A stretch of 64,000 nt of DNA, from assembly GCA_015847255.1 (NCBI GenBank), contig JADLZK010009181.1:62001-126000 (forward strand), in the 5' to 3' direction. Below the pieces are notes generated by a model that was not told where the DNA came from, did not search any database, and worked only from the letters and a program-made list of their open reading frames with translations. Origin of the DNA: Hyparrhenia diplandra. Lineage: Eukaryota; Streptophyta; Magnoliopsida; Poales; Poaceae. Below are positions 33,590 through 44,600 of the stretch, piece after piece (position 1 is the first letter of the stretch; every line of letters starts with the position of its first letter). A program made the position numbers and the translations under genes.

Positions 33590-34308
33590 ATACAAGATTA
33601 ATCAAAGAAACTTTCAGAACACCTTCTGCGACCTTTGGATCAGGCATCAACCTAATGTCCAAGGTAACATATGAATATTTATATGGTAATTTACCTTTGC
33701 AACCAACATATATGCAGCTGTAGATGGCGGACCAATTGTTCCAATTTCCGGAGGAAATAGCAAAAGATATACTAGTACAGATTAATGATCACTACGTCCC
33801 CACCGACTTCCTAGTCCTAGACATGGGAGAAGAAGAGGAGGACCCACCAATTGTACTAGGGAGACCTTTCCTGAACACTACTCATGCCATCATCTACATC
33901 AGGACGGGTGAGATCCACTTGCAGTTCCTGACAGAGAAGGTACACTGTTATTTCAATAGTTACACTAATTATGAGCAGCCAAAGAAGAACAGGTCAGCAC
34001 GACGCCGAGCAGCAGAGAAGAAACAACTCCCAAAACTAGAAGAGGAAGAGAGCAAGGAAGTTGAGAAGGAAGCTAAAGAAATAAAAGAAGTCAAGAAGGA
34101 TGAAGAGGTTGAGAAAAACGAAGAGCCTACACTAGAAAAAATCTTTGGAGTCAAAGCTGAAGACATCACTATTCTCCCCTTCGTCCCACTCGACAAACAA
34201 GCATGGAGGAGGAAAGAGACAACACAACCTAGCCCATCATCAGAGGAGACATTTATAGAATCATCAGCACTTCCATTTGTGCCCTCTGACGAGCCATGGG
34301 AAGAATGA
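33590..34308 (+). pseudogene. Second protease-like domain of element 3
   Basis: A second copy of the same domain follows about 120 bp later. The active-site region reads ATFGSGINLMSKV, again without the catalytic Asp, and the C-terminal block reads PPIVLGRPFLNTTHA. A TAG stop precedes MADQLFQFPEE. The tail (34000-34140) is a Lys/Glu-rich, probably helical stretch, and the frame ends at 34308. The two copies differ widely, so this is an old duplication and not a recent tandem. Confidence 0.75.
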
Positions 34309-34312
34309 ATAA

Positions 34313-36574
34313 AGACAAGGAGTCTTGTTCGGAGGACTTTAAATTGCCGAAAGGTAACTCGGTATTTATCAGCATTTAATTTCAGCATAACATATTTACT
34401 TCTTGCATCATAAAAAAATCCCTTCAAACATTTTTCCTTTACTGCATACATGCATTTGAAAAGAAAAATAAAAATCTGAATTCTGTTGCATCATAAAATT
34501 GCACCTATAAAACCTGTAAGCCCCATGAAAGTAGACTTGAGGCATAAACACCCTTAGGGGTATTTACCGTGGTGCCATAAAAATAAAATAAATATGCATT
34601 CATTCAGTGTCATCACTATTTGCATAGAAAATTTAAAAATATTAATCTTCTGCTGAATTACTTGTCTTAAAAGAATAATCATAATCCTAAGCAACAAAAG
34701 GCTAAGTGGCTAAACCCACCAACGCTTAACTAGTTCCACTAGCTTTGTTATCTATTTGAGTTCAGCAAAATCACAAGGAAGGGAGACATGGCAGAGTGAC
34801 GGCAGACATTCCAGTGCCATCATCAAAGAAGATCAACACCACCATCATTTGTCTACCTCCACTTCCACACCATCAACCACCACTTCAAAATCAAGATTGG
34901 GGGAGAGCACCCCCAGTTATCGAGATAAGTATCTCCTTACCACTTTTAAATTTCAAAAATAAAAAGATGAATAACTTGTGAACCAAATAAATAGAGTCAA
35001 GTCTATATATAGTTTGCTAAATAGTTTGATTAGTAAGTGTGAGAATAAATAAATAAACAAGAGAGAGTGTACACCAGTTTGCTTTTATGCCTGATTAAAA
35101 TGAACTCTAAAATATAAACATGCATGGAAATGATGAATAGTTGCTCCATCGTAATTCCTTTCAAGTACCTAGTTTTCAAGCTTAAACTTTCCTAAGTTTT
35201 GGATACAACTATTTTGACTTGAGATTTGCTCTGAACCTGAAAGCTGTGGGTAGCAAATGCTCGGTCTAAGTCTAGGTAATTGACAGATATGATATATGAA
35301 AGTTTGAGCTACTATTTATCTTGTTCCTAGTGATACTAGAGTTCTAGAGATTTATCTTTAATAATTTAAAATACCACATGATGAGTTCTTGTATGACAGA
35401 GTGTTTGAAATCCTACCACAGCCATATGTACATACTACTTAGAATAGGAAAACCTTAGGTACATATGTGCTGCTTACTTTGCATTGAGTGTTGTCGAGCT
35501 CTGTTGACCCTTAGAGACTTGTCATGCTTCTAAATCAAGATCCACGTACACTTCACTCCACTCACATACCTATATGCTACTTCTACCCTAGAAGTATGTA
35601 TCCACATATATCCCACTCCACTTACCTGCATGCTACTTCTACCCTGGAAGTACGAATCCATTCCAATCCGCCAAAGTATTCATCCAAAAATGTTCTACTC
35701 CTACACTGGGAAAAGAACACCAAAAATATTCCCTACACCTAGCCCCCAGCCATCTATCTCATCACTCCAAAATAAAGCTCCAATATTCTTGTTAGACATC
35801 TCTCCAAAAGTTTGCCAAAAAGAGGCTTGGGCTGTATTAAAAAAAAGAGAGAAAGGACAAATGTCCAAAATAAGAGAGAATATACGGCCCGAGTTCTCCC
35901 AATATTTTTCAAGTCCCAAAAGAGAGATAGTTTCATACAAGGGGCAAAAGTAGAATTAGGCTTTCACCCCATCCACCACTACCACCATATAGACACTTAG
36001 CCACCATCATGATCTTACCATCCACACACATGCACATCTTGATTGGATAGTATGACTCGTTTCTCTGGATTCACTGTTTGACTTTACAATATATGCTTAG
36101 TAAGTAAGCAATAACTGTATCCCCACCTATGAGCTCCATGTATAAGCCTTAGATATAGGGTGAGAGAGAGGAGGCATAGTGTGCTACTGCCTTAGTCCAA
36201 AAATACCACATATTCTAGAGAGAGAGAAGGCATAACACCTTTATTGCAATGGTAAGGATCCACAAAATACCACATATGAGAGACTTGCAAGGGTCATACT
36301 AGTGAACTCTGAGTTTTATTTCAAAAAAACTTACAAAAACTCTAGAATAATAGTTGATCAAAGAACTTGAGATATAGTGCTTCACTTGATTGTTCTATCT
36401 TTCAATTGCCCAAGACACACGAAAAGGCTACAAGCTCCACGATAAAAGGCAATATGGGTAAGTTGAAGGTTGGAATAGTTTACTCTGATTTAAAGGAAAA
36501 TTTTTGTTTAAAAGTATGTGTACTTTTGAGGTGTGAAAGCGTAGTAGCAACTCTTGATCTATAATTAAAAGATA
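34313..36574 (+). other. Conserved 3' non-coding module of element 3
   Basis: It contains ATGGAAATGATGAATAGTTG near 35125, CTTTCAAGTACCTAGTTTT, two copies of a CTACCCTAGAAGTA/CTACCCTGGAAGTA segment (35583, 35640), and the GGACAAATGTCC-type A-rich stretch (35825-35905). All have counterparts in element 4. I call no gene here. Confidence 0.5.
34893..34915 (+). other. Internal purine-tract-like hairpin of element 3
   Basis: AAGATTGGGGGAGAG with stem TGGGGG-CCCCCA (6 bp, 6-nt loop), about 1.7 kb before the 3' LTR. Confidence 0.55.
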
Positions 36575-36615
36575 GCTTTGCTAAGGGACTAGCAAAGGGT
36601 AAGCTTGGGGGAGCT
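36575..36615 (+). other. Hairpin plus polypurine tract of element 3
   Basis: The stem CTTTGCT-AGCAAAG is followed by GGTAAGCTTGGGGGAGCT directly against the LTR at 36616. Confidence 0.7.
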
Positions 36616-37562
36616 TGTTGATGGTAGATAACTCCTACTTTAAACCGTCAAAACTTGAGACAAGGGCTTGAAATAAACATCCAACATAGAATTAGGGGTT
36701 TATCTAACAAAGTTCCAAAGTTTTGGTGAATCTGTATGTTTGCAAGGATTAAATGGGAAAAGAACAATAAATATCTCAAGACCACGTGTCCACGATGAAT
36801 TACAACTTGGACCCTATGAAAGAAGGTTCTAGAGGACACCAGAAGATCACCACCTGAAGGTGGGACCCACCTGCCATAGGCAGAGCGTGCCTGCGGCCTC
36901 CCTGAGCGCGCCCATGCCCTAGCCCCACCTGTCAGGGCCTAGCTTCTGGAAGCTTTCTCACCGACCTCCAGGATGCATTTTGACCACTGATTGAAGTCGG
37001 TGGATCCAAAGGCCACAGTTCATCCACTACCCCTATATAACCAAACCCCCTGACCCCTGAGGCAAACCCTAATTCATTAGCAATTCATATTCTAGTCATT
37101 CAAGTCATCAAGATCTCCAAGCCCTAGAGTTCCACCATTAGAGCATTAGCTGTCTAGGCTAGTTCTAGAGGAAGACGAGTTCATCTCGAATTCCTGATCG
37201 TCTAGAAGTTGCGGAGGCAAGAGCTTTGCGTGACTTCTCTCTTGTATCTAGATTACTCCCGGTAAAATGCTACAATGGTATTTCCATCTGTGCGCTTGCG
37301 GATATCATCTCTCTATATTATTTCCAAAGATACAAGTGGCATATTAAGAATACCATACGCACATTTCCTAGCATTGTTGCTGGGGATGACAACCTTGTAT
37401 TAAGGTGATGCTTCGGAATGTGTGGTGAACCTATTTGCATATCTTGAGTGAGATTAACTCCACTCTTGAGGGTGACTCTATAATACACCCACATCATTTC
37501 TGGTGCCATTGCTAGGAGTGGGATTAACTCTAGTTCTAGTGATGTCGTTAGGTTCATCAATA
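36616..37562 (+). mobile_element. 3' LTR of element 3, internally deleted
   Basis: It matches the 5' LTR but lacks about 700 bp between CTCTTGTATCTA and GATTACTCCC (junction near 37250). It has thus lost the leader hairpin while keeping the pre-primer-site block (37250-37304). The end reads CATCAATA. Confidence 0.85.
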
Positions 37563-38447
37563 GTTACCACTATGATAGACTTCATGTGTGTCTAAAGCCC
37601 ATCGCACTTGATGCACTATCTATCAAATTACGTGATAGTCCATTAGTGAATTTATCTACCAGGTTTTTAGATGAATGGACATAATCCAATGCTATCACTC
37701 TGGTATTTTTTCAATTTATGATTGATTTTAACCATTTGCTTTACATGTCTTGTAGACTTTATGTTATCCTTAGAACTGTTCACACTTTGATTATCACGGT
37801 CGATTATCGTAGTTCATAGGAATAGTCGGTATAGGTTTTTCAACTACCAAGTAAAAATCGATAAGGAGTTCACAAAGCCACTCAGCTTTCGGCCTCAACA
37901 AAGTGATGGTATCCAATCTTTTGTGAATTCTACTACCATTGTTGACATCATTAAGATAGTCTGCTTGCAAGACTTCCATGAAACAGTGCCACCTCCAAGC
38001 GTAACACATATCCACTTGTGGCATATATCTCATCAGTATTAGATATCTAGTTGGAGTCACTATAGCCCTCAAGCACCCTTGGGTAGCCAAAGCATAGTGA
38101 ATTCCATATCTCATAGTACCTTTTAGATAGTGCATTACTGTCAAGAGCAGACTAATGATTATCTTCAGATTTGACACAAATTGGCTAAGTTTGCTCATAG
38201 CAAATGAGATATTAGGCCTTGTAGCACTAGCTAGATACAAAAGCGAACCATAATTTGGGAGTATCTCAATTGATCCCTTGTTGTTCTTTGGTTTTTTCTC
38301 AATAGCACACTAGGGTTATAAGGTGTAGGAGTAGGTTTGTAGTCACTAAACCCAAAGTGACTAAAAACCTTTTTTCACATAGTGGGATTTACATGTAACC
38401 CCACCATTGCCTTCTCTCATTAGCTTAATATTAAGAATAACATCAGC
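37563..38447 (-). pseudogene. Copia reverse transcriptase-RNase H fragment
   Basis: On the minus strand, from 38447, the frames read ADVILNIKLMREG, then YLASATRPNISFAMSKL and MHYLKGTMRYGIHY, then AEWLCELL near 37870. This is the end of the Copia polymerase, covering the last part of reverse transcriptase and RNase H. Several frameshifts and stops break it. The 5' side was displaced by the LTR starting at 38448. It joins 29179-29706 across element 3. Confidence 0.85.
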
Positions 38448-39500
38448 TATTGGCTTTTCTTAGCGTCACTACCAAGAATAGAGATAGAATCTATCCCTGG
38501 CAATGGCGCCAGAAATGCCTATTGGTATTTCTTTGCATCGCTACTAGTATTGGTGTATCCTAATAACAATACTAAGGAACGCTAGATGATAGGTCTTCAT
38601 GTTTACAAATAATATCCACAAGCACACGGATCTATCATTGTAGCATTTCACCCGTAAGTATTATCAAGGTCTTGTTATTTATATTTTCCCAAAGGAAGGC
38701 ATGGTGTATGAGAGTCTAGTATGGATATGAACAAGACATTATGTATGCATAACAAACCAAAGTCCAATGCAGGGGTTAACAATGTAGTTTAAGATAGTGG
38801 ACACACAAACACTCATGAGCATACTCAAGGGTAAAGGTAAAATAAAGAATAAAACAATATTCTAATTGGAGCATGGCACATCTATATATAGTCACAAACA
38901 TATGAACATAGGTATATCCATCAACATGATTGAGGTTAGCACTAAGCTTTGAGATGATTAGGGGAGGCCACCGAGTACTAGTCTGCTAGCAACCCCATGT
39001 GATAATTTATACTCCTACACCCTAGCCGGACATGGGGGATTACAAGGGATGGACAGGGCTATCACCACCGGTCGCCTACAACCTCAACCGTAGACTAGGA
39101 AATGTATCTGTCGATGCTCATATACCCAAGTACCATACTTGCATATAAGAACACAACCTATACTCCCCAGGACTCTGACCCTACGGATCAATGAGCTAAG
39201 GCATAGGCACTCTCGAAGGAACCAACAAACCACCACCTCTCTACTTAGCTCTAATTCTCAACATATGAATGGAATAAGCAATTAGACTAAAGTCCTACAT
39301 ATTACATGCATGACATAGACCTATGCTAGTGGATAACATAAGAACCTAGGGTTCTATATGGTAAAAACCTATCATAGATATATGCCAAGTATATAATATG
39401 AGAACTTAGCTCTAGTTCATAATTAAGGCTATATGTATGAAATGAGAGCAAAGTAGTAGAAGATGAAAACTCCATATATTGCTTACCAAGTATCATTTCT
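38448..39500 (-). mobile_element. Athila-like LTR, minus strand, truncated, with trapped primer site
   Basis: The end reads TATTGGC (decayed) at 38448. A primer-site sequence TGGCGCCATTGCCAGGGA (38494-38511, minus strand) lies inside, before a second LTR-like end near 38520. This is the same double-end layout as the solo LTR at 12777-14412. The pre-primer-site block is at 38624-38685 and the leader hairpin at 39127-39141. The upstream part, including the TATA box, is missing. Confidence 0.75.
39127..39141 (-). other. LTR leader hairpin (CAAGT / ACTTG)
   Basis: A perfect stem with loop ATGGT. The first and last pairs differ from the common form but still pair. Confidence 0.6.
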
Positions 39501-39584
39501 TCTATTACATGCTCCTTCGTTCTCTGTGTATTATATTAAATATATCCATTTTAAATTATATGGAAAAAAGGCTATTATGTCATT

Positions 39585-39930
39585 TTTGCGTGGGTGGTAT
39601 TTTTTTCCTACTGGTTAAAACCGACAGGGAAAACAAACACAGACAGGGAAAATCTATTTCCCTGATGGCAACAAGTCGACGGGGAAAACAAAAACAGCCC
39701 GGAAAAATATATTTTTCTTGACGGGAGGTCGACCGTCAGGGTAAATGTTCTTATATCCTGTCGGTTTTGCACCGTTAAGGAATATATTTTTCTTGTCGGT
39801 AGTCCACTTTTTTTTTGACGGTTTTAACCGACAGGGAAAATATTATTTCCCTGACGGTTCAATCATTTTCCTATCAGTTTGTCACCGTCGGAAATTAAAA
39901 TCAAATTTCCATGACGGCGCACCAGCCCCG
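39585..39930. mobile_element. CACTA-like subterminal repeat array
   Basis: AACCGACAGGGAAAA and related TTTCCCTGACGG units recur in both directions about ten times. Dense short repeats of this kind mark the ends of CACTA transposons. I see no CACTA terminus and no transposase next to them. Confidence 0.5.
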
Positions 39931-40054
39931 GCGGTTATTCCTGGCGGTGATGAGTGATGAGTGGCCGCCGCCTTCTCTTTTGGTGGCTGGGCGAGTAAAA
40001 AGTAGCGCGGACCGTCCTGTTATTTGGCTTGGCGCCAATGCAAAAGGAAAAAGA

Positions 40055-41095
40055 TAGTTAACCTCCCTCAATATTTTAAAAACCATTCACTTTTACACCC
40101 TAAGCGATTTTGATGGTGGTTTTGCTGATGCGGCGCCACATAATAAGAGGTAAATCAGCTAAGTTGAAAGTTCAAGGATGCAAATTGGATTAGAAATATT
40201 TTTTTAAAAAATATCTAAAAATTATTTAAAAAATTAAAAATTATCAAAATAAATTTTTATATGACAAATAATACAATTTGAAATCCTAAAAAACCTAGTT
40301 TAATCTTTGAAAATTCAAACAAAATTTGTTTTAGCTCAAAAATTTTGAAACTAGTTTTAGATTTTTTTTCTAAAATCATGTTCTACGTTATGGTGCATAG
40401 CTTGAAATATCTTCTTCATGTCACTTGATTCTATCTGTACAAATATCATGACCCGTGTGCTACCATCTCGATTTTCATACCACGTTATGCTCCATAATTC
40501 ATTGCACTAAAACTTAATTAAATTTAGTAGTCTATAAAACTTAATTAAATATGTTAAACAAAGGGTGTATGCAGCCACGCAGGCTAATATAGATACTTTA
40601 AAAATTTATTTAGAGTAGGGAACCAATGTCCACTATAGTCCTAACGATGCTTTACTGACGCTTCTGTGTATTTCGAACAATCAATATCGACCAATTATAA
40701 TAGATATGAGAGCTTATACTAGAAAATAAGCACCAAAATGAGTCCATCAAGAATAAAAAAAATTTCAAACCTAGGCACCATAACATAGAGCATATTTTAG
40801 AAAATTTTAAAACAAGTTTCATAATTTTTTGACCTAAAATAATTATTTTTCTATGAATTTCTAAGATTAAATCAGGTTTTAGGATTTTTAATTACATTAT
40901 CTTTCCATGTAAAAATATGTTTGAATAAATTTTTAGATATTTTCATAAAAGTAATATTCCTAGTCCCATTTACCTCCTTGAACTTTCAACTTAGTCCGAT
41001 TTATCTCCTCGACGTAGCGCCACATCAGCAAAACCACTATCAAAACCACCAGGTGCAAAAGTGCACGATTTTTAAAGTTGAGGGAGGCTAAAAAA
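40055..41095. mobile_element. Fold-back element with arms of about 370 bp
   Basis: The left arm (40055-40430) and right arm (40745-41095) are imperfect inverted repeats. For example CTCCCTCAA and GGTGGTTTTGCTGATG occur at the left, and their complements at the right. Each arm also holds the motif AAGTTGAAAGTTCAAGGA. The layout fits a Mutator-type MITE or fold-back element. The spacer is about 310 bp and codes for nothing I recognise. Confidence 0.65.
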
Positions 41096-41217
41096 CTGTT
41101 TTTTTAGATCAAGAAGAAAAATCGGACGACCGTGGTAGTAAAACGAGCACACGGGCCATGGCGCGAAAAAAAACGAACCAGCGAAAAGGTCAAAACGGAA
41201 AAAAATAACGTGGTGCT

Positions 41218-41579
41218 TGTTGTAAATATGAGTAAAAAAAAAAGTGTGAACATGGACTCAAAATGGTGGCCAATTAAATGCAAAGGAGGAGAATTTGTAA
41301 TTAACCACATATGTTGTAAACCAAAGTCAAAAAGGAGTGTGAATCCTTGACTTTGGATGGTGGCCATGCATGAGAAGAAAGGAAGAATTCAAAGAGTTGA
41401 CATTGCTAGAATAAGCCTCCCCTTTCCTATAAATAGGAGGGTACCCTCAATGTATGAAGCATGCATAAGAGTGAAAAGAAATATATAGAGCCTCTCTCCT
41501 CCTAACCCCCTGTGTTCTTGTATCCCTCTGTGATCTTGCTGTGTTTTTGTGTGAGCACCAAAGAACGTCATTTCTAACA
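41218..41579 (+). mobile_element. Small solo LTR, duplication GTGCT
   Basis: This is a 362-bp LTR from TGTTGTAAAT to TCTAACA, flanked by GTGCT at 41213-41217 and 41580-41584. TATAAATA lies at 41428-41435. Its first 95 bp are repeated imperfectly from 41313 (a second TGTTGTAAAC and then TGGTGGCCA in both). The size and TG...CA ends suggest a small Copia or TRIM-like family; the lineage is unknown. Confidence 0.75.
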
Positions 41580-41917
41580 GTGCTGCAGTACATTATTTTC
41601 GTGGCGGGGGCATCTGTTTTCCGTGAGACTTTGTTCGTTTGGGCCACGAACAGCGAGGGTCGGGGCCCAAACCCACGTGGATCACTCAGGCCTAGAAAGG
41701 AAAACGAGTGCTCGGTTAAGCCCGATGTGGGTTATAACTCGGCTATTTTCCCTCACACCGACCGGCCTGGGATCAAAGCCCGGCCGGCCTCCAATGGCCT
41801 ACCCCGGCCATTTTCCCTCACACCGGCACAGGGAGAGGTGAGCGCACCGGAGACGGTACACAGTGGTGGCGGCGTGGTGGTAGCACGGCGGCGGCACGAC
41901 GTAGACGCGACAGAGCG

Positions 41918-41990
41918 ATGGCGACAATGACGCGGTTCTCTCGTCCAGCGTTCGCTCCTTCTGGAAGCCAAGCCACCTCCGGCCTCGCAG
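41918..41990 (+). CDS. Possible first exon of a captured gene
   Basis: ATG in the favourable context GAGCGATGGCG opens 24 codons (MATMTRFSRPAFAPSGSQATSG...) that end at a good splice donor, CAG|GTAATC. The stretch is GC-rich and Ser/Ala/Arg-rich, as in organelle transit peptides. No second exon in frame is evident before the RPL23 fragment. It may be a gene fragment carried by a transposon. Confidence 0.3.
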
Positions 41991-42677
41991 GTAATCGCAC
42001 CGTGCTCTTCTTCGTCTACAGTTCTTGAGGATTTGTATCCTCCTGTCATGCATGGTCGTGTGCACGCCGACAGCCTCCATGGGCTCGATCTGCTCCCTGT
42101 CCCCGTGCACTAGTGCCTCCTGGTTCGATGTAGATCTGATGACTGGTGGAAAGCAGCAGTAGATGTTGTCGCCCTAACCATGTCTGTGCTTGCGATTTTC
42201 ATGGATTGGAGAGGAGAGAAGAGCTGCAGAGGAGTGGACTTGCTCGTGCAGTGGTGCTGGGTAACCTCTTTAGACTACTGTTGAGTGTTCACATGGACAA
42301 AATATTCAAAGGTTGCTCCTCCTGGTTTCTCTGCAAGTTTTGGCGATAGATGCTCTGTAATTTTTTTCATCATAATTAGTTACTCTATAATTTTGGCGGT
42401 GCAGCACTAGCAAAGAATATTTATTCTAATTTGGAAATGAGTTGGGATGTTCTTGGCTCGCTCTCGGTTTGCGCTTGCCGTTGCCACCAACTGCTCCGGT
42501 GCTCCCACTCTCAGGATAGTATACAATTCCAATTCTGGTGCAGCAGTCTGAATCTGAGTCCACTTGGCATGCGTCATGCCTGACGCGCACGGATCCAGTC
42601 CATGTGTGCAATCTGAGTCTTAGTCAAGTTCATTACCTCTCGTTTCATTTGTACCTTATTAATTTACTCCAACATGT

Positions 42678-42750
42678 CATTTTTGAAGGAATGTTAGCTG
42701 ATACTACAATGCCATTTTTGAAGGAATGTTATTAGCTGATACTACAATGC
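42678..42750 (+). repeat. Short tandem duplication
   Basis: A 35-38 bp unit (starting CATTTTTGAAGGAATG) is present twice in a row; the second copy has three extra bases. A poly-T run follows. Confidence 0.85.
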
Positions 42751-43136
42751 CATTTTTTTTTTTTTAGCTTTGCAATGAATCTTGGGGTAAGGCCGGGATC
42801 ATATTAGATGGAGGTGGGAGGAGGAGGACGATAATATGATGCTTCATATTTTCCCTGCACTATATCTGTTCGGTTCAAGTGGGGGAATGGGGGGAAAAAA
42901 AACATCGGCATACATCGAATCTATCAGGCGACGTGTGTTCGGGAGTTGCTTGAAGGCCATGTCATGAACTGTCGGGTAGTATTCAGCCTTGTGTCAGGCG
43001 AAAGTGGGGAAAATCCAGCAGCATTTTGTGGTGTAAAAGTGTGTCATAAGCTGGTTTGAATATTTGTACATACCACATAGCATTGCGCTGAATTTTATCG
43101 ATTGAACTGACCTGTGGCGATACATTTCTTTTGCAG

Positions 43137-43335
43137 ATAATGCTATAGTGATTGTGCATCCCAAGGGTGAGATAAAAGGTAAGATGTCAGAAATACCATC
43201 TATTTCCTGCAGCAATATGCAACTGATGCTGTTTGGCATGTAACATAACAAATGCCTCTGTTGCAGGTTCTGTTATTTGACCCATCGGTAACCTTGTGGT
43301 CTATGATTGCTAGCGCTACAAATGCCATATTTTAG
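43137..43335 (+). pseudogene. RPL23: Ribosomal protein L23 (uL14) fragment, last two exons
   Basis: Two exon pieces with intact splice signals remain. The first (43137-43178, after TTTTGCAG and before GTAAGA) encodes NAIVIVHPKGEIK; the second (43267-43335, after TTGCAG) ends in a peptide like IASATNAIF and a TAG stop. They match the C-terminus of 60S ribosomal protein L23. The second exon has a stop where the Thr-Gly of ITGP is expected, and a small frameshift. The introns are retained, so it is a copy of genomic DNA and not a processed transcript. The earlier exons are not found upstream. Confidence 0.75.
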
Positions 43336-43485
43336 AGCTTGATGGAATTTAAGGCCTCCGGATGATCATTTTTTTATCTGTTGCAACTGTTGGACTTAAT
43401 GGCTCTTTTATGCTTGCTTACATAAATTTGTCTACCAAAAGGCTCTCTATAACATTGTCCTTTTCTTCAGTCTTTGCCTTTTTTG

Positions 43486-44248
43486 TAGGAACGGGCAATT
43501 GGTTTTAAATGACAGTTTGGTTCGGTTTCCAGAAACTTCGGTTTCTAGAATCTGGGAGCCGGTCGGCTTGTCGAGAGACAAGAAACCGACGAGTTCGGTG
43601 TCGGTTTTTTCGGTTCGATTTTGGGTTGAACCCAACAAACTGGTGATGTCAGCACAGAGAAGAGAGAGGGAGAACTACCTCGTTGCCTCGCATATGCGTA
43701 GCCGGCCATGACCGCCCAGAGGAGCCCACCGTCAGCCGTAGAACCACAGCCCGCAGAGAAGCCAGCCAGCCAGGAGCGTGACACTCCACATTCTCAAGGC
43801 CCTGCTGTCGAGGAGCAGAAGCCGCCCCGACCCACGCCTCGCGCTGGTGCTCCCCAAACACTGATGATCCTTCTCCCCGTGCGGGCGTGCTCCACTGCCA
43901 AGGAGCCACGCTGACGTTGCCCCATGTAGGCATGCCCCGCTGCCAAGGAATCTCTATGTCTGGCTGTCTGAGAAAGGGGAGTTGCGGAGGGGATAGGGGC
44001 GTGTGTTGTGCTGGGCCGTTCATTGGGCCTGGTTGTTGGGCCGTTGGGCTGATGTGTGAGTGCAGATTGTTGTGCCTATGAGGAGACGAGCCAGCGATGA
44101 GGAGTGCTCCATGCTCTTGGTTTTCTTACTACAAAACCGAAGCCAAAGACGATAGCTGAACTTCGCAGATATTAAAACCTAAACCGAAAACTAAGAAAAC
44201 CAACGGTTCGGTTTGGCTCGGTTTTCGGTTAAACAGTGCCCAATCCTA
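43486..44248. mobile_element. Non-autonomous hAT element, 8-bp duplication
   Basis: A 763-bp element is flanked by CTTTTTTG at 43478-43485 and 44249-44256. Its ends are TAGGAACGGGCA and, inverted, TAGGATTGGGCA. Both ends carry GGTTCGGTTT-like subterminal repeats. It encodes no transposase; the GC-rich middle (43690-44060) has no recognisable product. It lies in the 3' flank of the RPL23 fragment. Confidence 0.85.
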
Positions 44249-44256
44249 CTTTTTTG

Positions 44257-44600
44257 TAAGAAGTGTCTAGCTTGCAAATTGTGGAAGTCTGTTGGCCTAT
44301 AGGCTTGTGCTGTGGCAAACAACTACGGGTTAGACTAGTGCAAACTAGAAGTACAGAAACCTCCTGGTCAAAACCGCCCAAAAACGAACACACCAAACCC
44401 AAGACTGGGGTTAGAGGAAGCCAGGGATTGAACTCCCAAAGGGGTTTGAGTGAGATGGGATAGGATCCCCTTAGCCTTGAGTGTTTTCAATATAACCACC
44501 ACGCTAAACTTGATTTTTCATGGTAGTTTATGAAGCCCTAATGAAAATGTGTTTTCATGGCGAGATTTATATAATTTCATGGAAAAAAATAAACGGTAGA
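44257..44600. other. No feature recognised
   Basis: Flank of the hAT element with mixed composition. I see no gene, terminal repeat or long repeat. Confidence 0.3.

Larger units (their letters stand above)
29707..37562 (+). mobile_element. Element 3: non-autonomous Athila-like element with two protease domains
   Basis: This plus-strand element lies inside the Copia element. It has a 1654-bp 5' LTR and a 947-bp 3' LTR with an internal deletion. The flanks GTTCT and GTTAC may be an eroded 5-bp duplication, and the Copia sequence is continuous across them. It encodes a broken gag and two successive retropepsin-like domains, then about 2.3 kb of non-coding 3' module. There is no polymerase. It is older than element 2, judging by its many frameshifts. 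Confidence 0.85.

Noticed and set aside
29702..37567. GTTCT / GTTAC as a certain target duplication of element 3
   Set aside because: Only three of five bases agree. I keep the element because of its paired LTRs and the continuous Copia flanks, not because of this duplication.
41541..42110. Several overlapping open frames of 60-130 codons on both strands
   Set aside because: They occur in all phases of a GC-rich stretch, as expected by composition, and none has a recognisable domain. Only the exon-like piece at 41918-41990 is kept, at low confidence.
43708..43914. 68-codon frame inside the hAT element as a captured gene
   Set aside because: Pro/Ala-rich by composition, no intron signals or domain, and overlapped by open frames on the other strand.
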